Assembly (NCBI GenBank): GCA_947573795.1
Contig: CANPHE010000002.1
Location: 49,019-113,018, forward strand
Origin: an uncultured Alistipes sp.
Lineage (GTDB): Bacteria > Bacteroidota > Bacteroidia > Bacteroidales > Rikenellaceae
Direction of reading: 5' to 3'
DNA length: 64,000 bases
The translations under genes were made by a program, and so were the position numbers. The notes below the pieces were generated by a model. It saw nothing but the letters and a program-made list of their open reading frames with translations, had not been told where the DNA came from and searched no databases. This document shows, piece after piece, positions 54,019 through 61,523 of the stretch (positions within the stretch are counted from its first letter, which is position 1; the number at the start of each line of letters is the position of its first letter).

Positions 54019-54899
54019 CGTTGTGATTGTTCGTTTATCGTTTTATGTTGTCTGATCCATCGCATGACGATCGGATAGGTCTCCTCGCCGTATTCGTATC
54101 GCTCCTGCATCCAGAAGCCGTGGCCTCCTCGGGGAAACACGTGCAGTTCGGCCTTCACGCCGTGGCGTTTCAGAGCCGCATAGAACCCGATGCTGTTCTG
54201 CGGGGGCACCACCTCATCATCGTCGCACAGCACGAGCAGCACCTCGGGCATCCCGGCATGTACCTGTCCGCTCATCGACCAACGGCTGCGCAGCGTCTCG
54301 TCGTCGCATCCCGCACCCAGCAGATTTTCGCGCGTACGGCCATTGGGATACTCCATCGAAAGGGCCGGATAGAGCAATACGACGAAATCGGGACGCGTCG
54401 CCTCGCTCGTATATCGCGTAGCGAGCACGGCGGCGAGATGTCCTCCGGCCGAGGTACCGATCACCCCGACATTCCGAGGATCGACGCCCCATCGTGCGGC
54501 GCTGTCGCGAATCATACGCATCGCCTGTTCGCCGTCCTCCAGCACCGCATCGGGATGACCGTTCGGCATCCGGTATTTGAGGATGAAAGCCGCGATGCCG
54601 TGGCCGACGAGCCACTCCGCAACAGCCGTTGCCTTGGCGATGCATATCCGACCGTAACCGCCACCCGGCACGACCAGCATCGCCTGCCCGGTCGCGGCCT
54701 CCGGAGCCGGGAAAAAGGCCAGCAGCTCGGGATCGCTGACCCGCACGAAATCGCCCTTGGCATTGAGCCCTTCGACGGATGTTTCCAGCCCCGTACGCGA
54801 AGGCGTACCGGCAGGGAAAAGCGTCATCCGCACCGGTTCGGAAGCGAACGCAGCGACGGCCAACACCAATGCACATCCGGTCGAAACGCTCTTTTTCAT
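54015..54899 (-). CDS. Secreted alpha/beta hydrolase (carbohydrate esterase-like)
   Basis: 294 residues. Signal peptide (LVLAVAAFASEP). Hydrolase features: VVPGGGYGRI (oxyanion hole, GGGY), GTSAGGHLAAVLA with nucleophile Ser, CDDDEVVPP with catalytic Asp, and GGHGF with catalytic His. Similar to BD-FAE/acetyl xylan esterase-like proteins (COG0657) that strip acyl groups from plant glycans. It starts 4 nt after the FG-GAP gene. Confidence 0.88.
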   Translation of the reverse strand: MKKSVSTGCALVLAVAAFASEPVRMTLFPAGTPSRTGLETSVEGLNAKGDFVRVSDPELLAFFPAPEAATGQAMLVVPGGGYGRICIAKATAVAEWLVGHGIAAFILKYRMPNGHPDAVLEDGEQAMRMIRDSAARWGVDPRNVGVIGTSAGGHLAAVLATRYTSEATRPDFVVLLYPALSMEYPNGRTRENLLGAGCDDETLRSRWSMSGQVHAGMPEVLLVLCDDDEVVPPQNSIGFYAALKRHGVKAELHVFPRGGHGFWMQERYEYGEETYPIVMRWIRQHKTINEQSQR

Positions 54900-54903
54900 G
54901 ACT

Positions 54904-56898
54904 CTAACGGTTGGAAGGTACGAGGTAGAAATGTCCGTCCTCGGCGCCCAACAGCAGCTCGCAACGGCCCTCGCCGCGATCCAGGACCGTGGGGCAGGTC
55001 GAATGTCCGGCCAGCCGGTCGTCGCTCAGATTGCCCATGTATTCGTACCAGACATGGCCGTTCTCCTCGCGGACATTGCGGAACCAGGCGACGTTCTTGC
55101 TGTCGACGAAAAGGTCCTTGCGCCCGTCGCCGTCCCAGTCGGCGAAACAGATCTTACGACGCCCCGACCATCCGGCTTCGACGGCGTTCAGGCGCAACAA
55201 CCCTTCGCGGGAATCGACCACCCCGTCTTTCTTCTGATTGTATACCGAGCAGTTCGTGCCGTGGAAAATCCGCTTTCCGGGACGTAGCAGCAGCTCCCCG
55301 TTTTCGGCACGGAAGCGTTCGAAGTAAGCGAGGTAACCCTCCGTATCGAGCAGGATGAGGTCCGTCAGTCCATCGCCGTTCCAGTCCGTCGCCACGGGGG
55401 TCGTGCGCCACTGCGTGACCAGCGTGCCGGGCTCGGGCGTCCACCAGTTCCAGGCCGGTTTGGGTGTTTCGCCCTCCCAGGCTACGCGCACGGGACGCGC
55501 CGGTTCCAGCTCCAGAGTGCCCCGGCGCCCCGGATTGCGGAACCATTCGATTTTGCCCCAGATCGAGTTGACGACCATATCGGGGAATCCGTCGCCGTCC
55601 CAGTCGGCCACGGTGAGTACCGTATAGCCCCACTTGCGTTCGGCGGGACCCTGGATCGACCCGTTCTCTCCGGCCTGAATGCGGATGGGACGTCCGCCCA
55701 CGGTGAAGAACTCGGGCGCGGCCCAGCGGGGAGTCTCCTCGCTGCCGATGTTGCGGATCAGCGCGATCTCTCCGGCCGAATTGCCCGAAACGATATCCGT
55801 ACGTCCGTCGCCGTCCCAATCGACAGCGAAAGGCGTCGAGAGGGCGCCGAACTTGACCGGACCGGCCTGCTGCCGTAAATAGACGGGCGATTCGAACTGC
55901 GGCATGCCGTCGCGCACCCGGCCCGTATTACGCACCCAGGCCACGCGGCCGTCTTCGTCGCCGACGATCAGATCGGCCAGTCCGTCGCCGTCGAAATCGC
56001 TGACTACGGGAACGATCATCTGAAGATGGAAGCGGATTTCGCCGGCGTCGTTGCACAACCGGCGTCCGGCGGCGAACTGCGGTTCGGTGCGCGTGCCGAT
56101 ATTTTCGTACCACGTGAGGCCGTCGACGAACTCGCCGCAAATCAGATCGAGATCGCCGTCGCCGTCGAAATCGGCGACGCAGGGATTCGGCGCGCCGTAG
56201 GTGTCGATGATTTCGCCTCCGGCACGGATTTTTCCGCGGTTGACATAAGCCCCGTCGACATTCTCCAGCCAATAGACATAACCGTGCAACGGACCGCGCA
56301 GCCAGCGCCCCGTCGCATCGAACGCGTTGTCCCAGCCGTAGTCGTCCCACGTATCGATGCCGACGATGATATCGCGATCGCCATCGCCGTCCCAATCGGC
56401 ATAGTTCCACATGTTGCTGCGCGACTTCTTATAGGTCGCACCGAGCACCTCGCCCGAATAGACGATCTCCTTCTGCTCCGCATAGGGACGACGGACGAAA
56501 TCGGGGTACTCGGTATCCTTGGAGAGCACATAGGGTACGCCGTCCACCTCCGAAAGGCGGATATTGTTGCGACCTTCGGAACTGATGCGCTCGCCCGGAG
56601 CGAAAAACGGCCGCGCGGGGGTTCCGATATTGCGGAAGAAATAGAGTCCTTTATAGGGCCGGTCGGGACAGGAGACCAGCAGGTCCTTTACGCCGTCGCC
56701 GTCGTAATCGACCGGAATGGGAATGCCCCACAGCCCGACGCCGAGATCGACCTCCAGACCTTCGTTGTCGTAAGTCAGACGCGTAAGGGGCACCTTTCGG
56801 ATTTCCCGGGGGGGGGTCGCAGACGTCTGCGCCGCTGCGCAAGACAACGACAGCAGGACAGCGGCCCAAGAGACGAGCAGATTATTTCGGTTCATCAT
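54904..56898 (-). CDS. Secreted FG-GAP/VCBS repeat beta-propeller protein
   Basis: 664 residues. Signal peptide (AVLLSLSCAAAQ). At least eight calcium-loop repeats of type D-x-D-G-D-G-x-x-D (VDYDGDGVKDLLV, ADWDGDGDRDIIV, ADFDGDGDLDLIC, SDFDGDGLADLIV, VDWDGDGRTDIVS, ADWDGDGFPDMVV, TDWNGDGLTDLIL, ADWDGDGRKDLFV) form a propeller. Such proteins bind calcium and glycans at the surface; some are lyases, but I see no lyase motif. Codons 29-32 (TPPR) are written with a run of nine C (56808-56816), so slippage would shut the gene off right after the signal peptide. A LacI-type palindrome lies 6 nt upstream. Confidence 0.85.
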   Translation of the reverse strand: MMNRNNLLVSWAAVLLSLSCAAAQTSATPPREIRKVPLTRLTYDNEGLEVDLGVGLWGIPIPVDYDGDGVKDLLVSCPDRPYKGLYFFRNIGTPARPFFAPGERISSEGRNNIRLSEVDGVPYVLSKDTEYPDFVRRPYAEQKEIVYSGEVLGATYKKSRSNMWNYADWDGDGDRDIIVGIDTWDDYGWDNAFDATGRWLRGPLHGYVYWLENVDGAYVNRGKIRAGGEIIDTYGAPNPCVADFDGDGDLDLICGEFVDGLTWYENIGTRTEPQFAAGRRLCNDAGEIRFHLQMIVPVVSDFDGDGLADLIVGDEDGRVAWVRNTGRVRDGMPQFESPVYLRQQAGPVKFGALSTPFAVDWDGDGRTDIVSGNSAGEIALIRNIGSEETPRWAAPEFFTVGGRPIRIQAGENGSIQGPAERKWGYTVLTVADWDGDGFPDMVVNSIWGKIEWFRNPGRRGTLELEPARPVRVAWEGETPKPAWNWWTPEPGTLVTQWRTTPVATDWNGDGLTDLILLDTEGYLAYFERFRAENGELLLRPGKRIFHGTNCSVYNQKKDGVVDSREGLLRLNAVEAGWSGRRKICFADWDGDGRKDLFVDSKNVAWFRNVREENGHVWYEYMGNLSDDRLAGHSTCPTVLDRGEGRCELLLGAEDGHFYLVPSNR
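56808..56816. repeat. Nine-base homopolymer at the start of the FG-GAP gene
   Basis: Nine G on the plus strand, C9 on the coding strand, just after the signal peptide. Plus or minus one base would frameshift nearly the whole protein. Confidence 0.85.
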
Positions 56899-56904
56899 AA
56901 TAGT

Positions 56905-56916
56905 TAAAACGTTTTA
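56905..56916. promoter_or_regulatory. LacI-type operator before the FG-GAP operon
   Basis: TAAAACGTTTTA is a perfect 12-bp palindrome with a central CG, the hallmark of LacI-family operators. It lies between the lacI stop and the FG-GAP start. Confidence 0.65.
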
Positions 56917-58005
56917 CTAATCAAAGACGGCAACCGACTCCGACGTGCGGGCCTCCGGCGAGGAGGGGGGGGGTAAAACACCGCTCGCCGCGGACTCCGA
57001 TTCGACGATTTCGGGCGAAAGGACGACTCGCGTACAGCTCGGCAGGATGTCCTTCTCCTCGATATGTTTGATAAGCAGGTCGAGCGCCTCGACGCCGAAC
57101 CGTTCGATCGGCTGACGCACGCACGCGACCGTCGTATCGTAGATATCGAACGCCTCGTTGCTGTCGAAACAGGCGACGGCGAAATCCTGCGGAATGCGCC
57201 ATCCGCCTTTGGAGATGGCCATCATACCGTTGATGGCCAGTGTATTGGTCGCGAAAAGGAAAGCCTGTACCCCACGCTGCGCGGCATCGTTCACCACCTC
57301 CGCGATCAGGTGCAGTTTGTCGTGCCGAAGGTGATGCGTACGGATATATTCGTCCAGTCCGAAAGCCTCCATGCACGAGCGATAGCCCTTCTCGCGTTCG
57401 CGAATATTGGAGAGCTGCATCGCGTAGGAGACCATTTCGATCCGCGAGAACCCCCGCTTAACCAGCGCTTCGGTTATCTGAGCTCCCGCCTTGCAGTTGT
57501 TCAGCACGACGCTACTCGTCTCGATATCGGAGACCTCCCGATCGAGCAGCACGAGCGGAATACGTTGTTGGGCGACCTTCCGAATCACCGCATCGGCACC
57601 TTCGCACGGCACAACGATCAGTCCGTCGACCCCCTTATCGATGAAAACGTCGATCAGATTTTCGAGTTTCCGCGGATTTTCGTCCGTGCTGCCGAACAGC
57701 ACCGTATACTTATATTTATAAGCCCGATCCTCGATGCACCGGGCGATATCGGCAAAAAACTTGTTGGAAATATCCGACAGAATCACCCCGATCGTCCGCG
57801 ACCGTCCGCTGCGCAAGGTGCGTGCGGCGCTATTGGGCTGATAGTTGAGCTTATCGGCTACGTCGAGAATACGCTGGGCCGTCTCCTTGTTGACCTTGTA
57901 GGTCTCCTTGCCTCCGGCCTTGTTGCTCATGACGAACGAGACCAACGCAATGGAAACCCCCGCCTGAGTAGCAACATCCTTGATAGTCACCTTCCGTGCT
58001 CGCAT
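56917..58005 (-). CDS. LacI-family transcriptional regulator
   Basis: 362 residues. N-terminal helix-turn-helix VTIKDVATQAGVSIALVSFVMSN and hinge LNYQPNSAARTLRSGRS, then a periplasmic-binding-protein-like effector domain (RTIGVILSDISNKFFADIARC; VDGLIVVPCEGAD; DFAVACFDSNEAFDIY). It probably represses the locus until a sugar binds. Divergent from araB. Near the C-terminus, three Pro codons are a run of nine C (56965-56973); slippage would change only the last 15 or so residues. Confidence 0.95.
   Translation of the reverse strand: MRARKVTIKDVATQAGVSIALVSFVMSNKAGGKETYKVNKETAQRILDVADKLNYQPNSAARTLRSGRSRTIGVILSDISNKFFADIARCIEDRAYKYKYTVLFGSTDENPRKLENLIDVFIDKGVDGLIVVPCEGADAVIRKVAQQRIPLVLLDREVSDIETSSVVLNNCKAGAQITEALVKRGFSRIEMVSYAMQLSNIREREKGYRSCMEAFGLDEYIRTHHLRHDKLHLIAEVVNDAAQRGVQAFLFATNTLAINGMMAISKGGWRIPQDFAVACFDSNEAFDIYDTTVACVRQPIERFGVEALDLLIKHIEEKDILPSCTRVVLSPEIVESESAASGVLPPPSSPEARTSESVAVFD
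56965..56973. repeat. Nine-base homopolymer near the end of the lacI gene
   Basis: Nine G on the plus strand, encoding Pro-Pro-Pro in the regulator's C-terminal tail. Confidence 0.8.
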
Positions 58006-58040
58006 ATTCGATTTTCGCTTGGATTATATCGAATTTTCAT

Positions 58041-58072
58041 TTACCTTTGCAAAGGTAATTAAATCGTTTTAA
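58041..58072. promoter_or_regulatory. Overlapping divergent promoters and LacI-type operator
   Basis: TTACCTTTGCAAAGGTAA (58041-58058) is a perfect 18-bp palindrome that contains two back-to-back -7 boxes: TACCTTTG toward araB and its complement toward lacI. Directly adjacent, TTAAATCGTTTTAA (58059-58072) is a near-palindrome with a central CG, similar to the operator at 56905-56916 and placed just past the predicted araB start site. Confidence 0.7.
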
Positions 58073-58175
58073 ACAGCAAATATTTTTTCAGCTTTTTTCG
58101 GTTTCGTCCCTCCAAAGACACACGAACGGCCCCACGAGCCGCCCCACCGAAGAAGCGCCCTAAAAACGCTCGCCC

Positions 58176-59801
58176 ATGCAACCGACCCCATCCTATGTCA
58201 TCGGAGTGGATTTCGGCAGCGACTCGGTCCGCTGCCTGGTCGTCAGAAGCTCCGACGGTGCCGAAATCGCTTCGGCCGTAGTCGCCTATCCGCGTTGGAA
58301 GACAGGCCGCTACTGCGACCCCGCCGCCAACCGCTACCGGCAACATCCGCTCGACTACATCGAGTCGCTCGAAAACTGCGTACGCGGCGCCCTGGCGCAC
58401 TGCGACGCGACGACGCGGCACGCCATACGCGGCATTTCGTTCGACACAACCGCCTCGACCCCCGTGCTGACCGACCGTCAGGGCACACCGCTGGCGCTCC
58501 TGCCCCGCTTCGCCGAGGAGCCCGACGCCATGTTCGTACTCTGGAAGGACCACACGGCGATCGCCGAGGCCGACGAGATCAACGCCGCGGCACACCGCCG
58601 ACAGACCGACCCCACGCGTTACAGCGGCGGCACCTACTCCTGCGAATGGGCCTGGGCCAAAATGCTGCACGTGCTGCGCAACACCCCCGAACTGCGCACG
58701 GAAGCCTACTCCTGGGTCGAGCATTGCGACTGGATCAGCGCCCTGCTCGTCGGCGACACGACGCCCGAACGCATCGCCCGCAGCCGTTGCGTCGCCGGAC
58801 ACAAGGCGATGTGGCACGAGAGCTGGGGAGGACTTCCTTCGGAGGATTTTCTGGAGGAGATCGATCCGTTGCTGAACATTTTCCGCGGCCATCTCTACCG
58901 CGACACCGCGACGGGCGACCGCTCCGTAGGAGGACTTTGCCCCGAATGGGCCGCACGGCTGGGACTGCAACCCGGCATCGCCGTGGGCATCGGAGCCATC
59001 GACTGCCACGTCGGAGCCGTCGGGGCGGGCATCGCCCCGGGAACGCTCGTGAAGGTGATCGGCACGTCGACCTGCGACATCGCCGTCGGAACGTACGAAG
59101 CCGTCGGAGAACACGCCGTGCGGGGCATCTGCGGGCAGGTGGACGGCTCGGTGCTCCCGGGATTCATCGGCTTCGAAGCCGGGCAGGCGGCCTTCGGCGA
59201 CATCTACGCCTGGCTGCGCCGCGTATTGGCCTGGCCGCTCCGGAAATTCGTCCCCGACGAGGCTCCCGAACTCGAAGAACGCATACTCGCGGCACTGACC
59301 GAGGAGGCCGAGCGCCTGCCGCTCACCGCCGACGATCCCGTAGCGCTCGACTGGCACAACGGCCGCCGCACCCCCGATGCCGATCCGCGCATGCGGGGCG
59401 TCCTCGGAGGCCTGACCCTCGGGACCTCGGCACCGGCACTCTTCAAATCGCTGGTCGAGGCCACTGCATTCGGTTCGCGCGCCATCCACGAACGCATCGC
59501 AGAGGAGGGCATCCCCGTTCGCGAAGTCGTCGCCATCGGCGGCATCGCCCGCAAATCGCCCTACGTCATGCAGACGATGGCCGACATTACGGGAGTCCCG
59601 ATCCGCGTGCTCGACAGCGACCAGGCCTGCGCCCTGGGTGCCGCCATGTTCGCCTCCGTAGCAGCGGGCATCCACCCCACCGTCGAAGCCGCCCAACGGG
59701 CCATGCGCCCCGGATTCTCGGCCGAATACCGTCCCGACGAAACGAAAAAAGCGATCTACGACGCACTCTATGCGCGCTATCGCCGCATGACATCGGTGTA
59801 A
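58176..59801 (+). CDS. araB: Ribulokinase
   Basis: 541 residues. FGGY kinase that follows E. coli AraB closely: YVIGVDFGSDSVRCLVV (ATP site), FVLWKDHTAIAEADEIN, GGTYSCEWAWAKMLHVLR, CDWISALLVGDTTP, VKVIGTSTCDIAVG, GICGQVDGSVLPGFIGFEAGQAAFGDIYAW, and LDWHNGRRTPDADPRMRG. AraB phosphorylates L-ribulose and also other 2-ketopentoses. No araA or araD is adjacent; the partner isomerase in the locus is FucI, which suggests D-arabinose to D-ribulose to a ribulose phosphate. Confidence 0.95.
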   Translation: MQPTPSYVIGVDFGSDSVRCLVVRSSDGAEIASAVVAYPRWKTGRYCDPAANRYRQHPLDYIESLENCVRGALAHCDATTRHAIRGISFDTTASTPVLTDRQGTPLALLPRFAEEPDAMFVLWKDHTAIAEADEINAAAHRRQTDPTRYSGGTYSCEWAWAKMLHVLRNTPELRTEAYSWVEHCDWISALLVGDTTPERIARSRCVAGHKAMWHESWGGLPSEDFLEEIDPLLNIFRGHLYRDTATGDRSVGGLCPEWAARLGLQPGIAVGIGAIDCHVGAVGAGIAPGTLVKVIGTSTCDIAVGTYEAVGEHAVRGICGQVDGSVLPGFIGFEAGQAAFGDIYAWLRRVLAWPLRKFVPDEAPELEERILAALTEEAERLPLTADDPVALDWHNGRRTPDADPRMRGVLGGLTLGTSAPALFKSLVEATAFGSRAIHERIAEEGIPVREVVAIGGIARKSPYVMQTMADITGVPIRVLDSDQACALGAAMFASVAAGIHPTVEAAQRAMRPGFSAEYRPDETKKAIYDALYARYRRMTSV

Positions 59802-59946
59802 CAGTCCGGCCTACGATGTACCATTTTTCGACAGAGACGTTGCTCCGAACAGTCGGTCACTCACGACATCCCGGTGCGGTTCCGAATCCGACGAAGGATT
59901 CGGACGCATACCGTATTGCATAATTACCCTACTAACAATAAACTTT

Positions 59947-60143
59947 AGCAATTATATACGACTTTACACTTATTAGTTTCATGCCTGCCGATTCGCTTGG
60001 GACGGTCGTGTGCTCGCGGCCTGTGGCCGCCTTTACAAGCCCGACCATCCCGAAAATCCCCTCCTCGGAGGGGACTTTCGGATGCAAATCGCGAAGTGAT
60101 AATACTTTAAGATAGGTTTCGTGTATAATTGCATACAACTACG
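59947..60143. mobile_element. TIR element E8 (197 bp) with exact 8-bp target duplication
   Basis: Left end AGCAATTATATACGACTTTA; the right end on the other strand is CGTAGTTGTATGCAATTATA. TAAACTTT flanks both sides (59939-59946, 60144-60151). The interior matches E5 (CATGCCTGCCGATTCGCTTGG; CGCGGCCTGTGGCCGC; CCCCTCCTCGGAGGGG). Its target duplication ends 1 nt before the ATG of the next gene, so the leader of that gene is element sequence. Confidence 0.8.
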
Positions 60144-60152
60144 TAAACTTTT

Positions 60153-61001
60153 ATGAAACGATTCTTCGCCCTGCTGCTCCTCGCACTGCTCGCCTGCGGC
60201 TCCCTCGCAGCCCGCGAAAAAGTCCGCAAAGAAGCCCCCGAAACGGCCTACCGCACCGAACGAAACATCGCCTACCGCAATGCCGCAGGCGATGCCTACG
60301 CAGACTCGCTCTGCCGGCTCGACCTCTACTACCCGGTCGAAAAGAAAGGGTTCCCGACGATCGTATGGTTCCACGGCGGCAGTCTGAAAGGCGGCAAGCG
60401 CGACATTCCGAAGGCTTTGCAACAGGAGGGATTCGCCATCGCCGGCGTAGATTACCGGTTGACGCCCCGAGTACGGGTCGCCGACTGCATCGACGATGCG
60501 GCGGCGGCCGTAGCCTGGGTCCTGGAGCATATCGCCTCCTACGGGGGCGACCCGCGATCGGTCTTCATCGCCGGCCATTCGGCCGGAGGTTACCTGGTCG
60601 CGATGCTGGGTCTCGACAAACGATGGATGGGTCGCTACGGCGTCGATCCCGACACGGCCTTTGCAGCGGTCATTCCTTACAGCGGACAGGTCGTGACCCA
60701 TTTCGCACGCCGTCGCGAACTGGGCATCGCCGAACCGTGCGTCATTGTCGACGACATGGCGCCGCTCTACCACCTCCGCCCCGATTGTCCGCCGATGCTG
60801 TTGCTGACGGGCGACCGCGAACTGGAGCTCAAGGGCCGCTACGAAGAGGTCGCCTATTTCCACCGGATGATGCGTATCGCGCAACACCCCGATGTCCGGC
60901 TCTACGAATTCCAGGGATTCAAGCACGGAAACATGCCCCAGGCGGGACACTTCGTCGCCCTGCGTTTCATGCGCGAAATCCTCAAAAAACGGGGCAAATA
61001 G
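60153..61001 (+). CDS. Secreted alpha/beta hydrolase (esterase)
   Basis: 282 residues. Signal peptide (ALLLLALLACGSLAA). VWFHGGSLKGGKRD (oxyanion hole), DYRLTPRVRVADCIDD, FIAGHSAGGYLVAML with nucleophile Ser, TGDRELE with Asp, and FKHGNM with His. COG0657-like esterase. Start at ATG 60153, directly after the duplication of element E8, so its promoter is either inside the element or upstream through it. A second esterase for the locus, or an unrelated neighbour. Confidence 0.87.
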   Translation: MKRFFALLLLALLACGSLAAREKVRKEAPETAYRTERNIAYRNAAGDAYADSLCRLDLYYPVEKKGFPTIVWFHGGSLKGGKRDIPKALQQEGFAIAGVDYRLTPRVRVADCIDDAAAAVAWVLEHIASYGGDPRSVFIAGHSAGGYLVAMLGLDKRWMGRYGVDPDTAFAAVIPYSGQVVTHFARRRELGIAEPCVIVDDMAPLYHLRPDCPPMLLLTGDRELELKGRYEEVAYFHRMMRIAQHPDVRLYEFQGFKHGNMPQAGHFVALRFMREILKKRGK

Positions 61002-61133
61002 CCTCCCTACCGGAAATGGACAACCTCGGGTGCTTTGCATCCGAGGTTTTTTCAGGATTTCACCGCTCGGACAAGAGTCCGGTTCTTCGAATCGACGCAT
61101 CCTCGGGGAATTTGCGAGGATAATTTGCTTCGG

Positions 61134-61260
61134 CAGCCAGTGTGTATGAAGGGGCCCTCGCTGCCGGAGGTTGCAGCCCGATGGCACTCATCCTGGGAGG
61201 GGCAGACTTGTAAACGCGGCGGAACGCTGCGAGCCATCGACCGGTCTATGCAAAACAACA
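61134..61260. mobile_element. Partial TIR-family element next to E9
   Basis: Holds GGGCAGACTTGTAAACGCGG and GAACGCTGCGAGCCATCGACCG, like the core of E1 and E3, but its ends are decayed. The left end is perhaps near CAGTGTGTATGAAGG. The gap 61002-61523 contains no gene: only this piece, E9 and the rpsA terminator. Confidence 0.45.
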
Positions 61261-61455
61261 GGCAATCATATCCAATTTTACACGAAACTACCTAAAAGCC
61301 CTATCGCTTTGCGGGTTGCACTAAAAGTCCCCTCCGAGGAGGGGATTTAGGGGAGGGTCGGATTTATAAACGCAGCCGTTGGCTGCGAGACGCCAGCCGT
61401 CTGACGAGAAATCAGGGTTGAAAAACCGGCATGGGTAAAATTGTATATAGCTACC
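61261..61455. mobile_element. TIR element E9 (195 bp)
   Basis: Left end GGCAATCATATCCAATTTTA; the right end on the other strand is GGTAGCTATATACAATTTTA. The interior from TCCCCTCCGAGGAGGGGATT to ACCGGCATGGGTAAA is almost identical to E2, 37 kb away, which suggests recent spread or conversion. No target duplication is seen. Confidence 0.75.
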
Positions 61456-61476
61456 TAAAATAATTCCCAATAAAAA

Positions 61477-61504
61477 AACCGTCCGGCATGCATGCCGGAC
61501 GGTT
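61477..61504 (-). terminator. Terminator of rpsA
   Basis: AACCGTCCGGCATG and its exact complement form a perfect palindrome, followed on the minus strand by seven T. Confidence 0.92.
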
Positions 61505-61523
61505 CCTATCGCGATCGGAAGAA

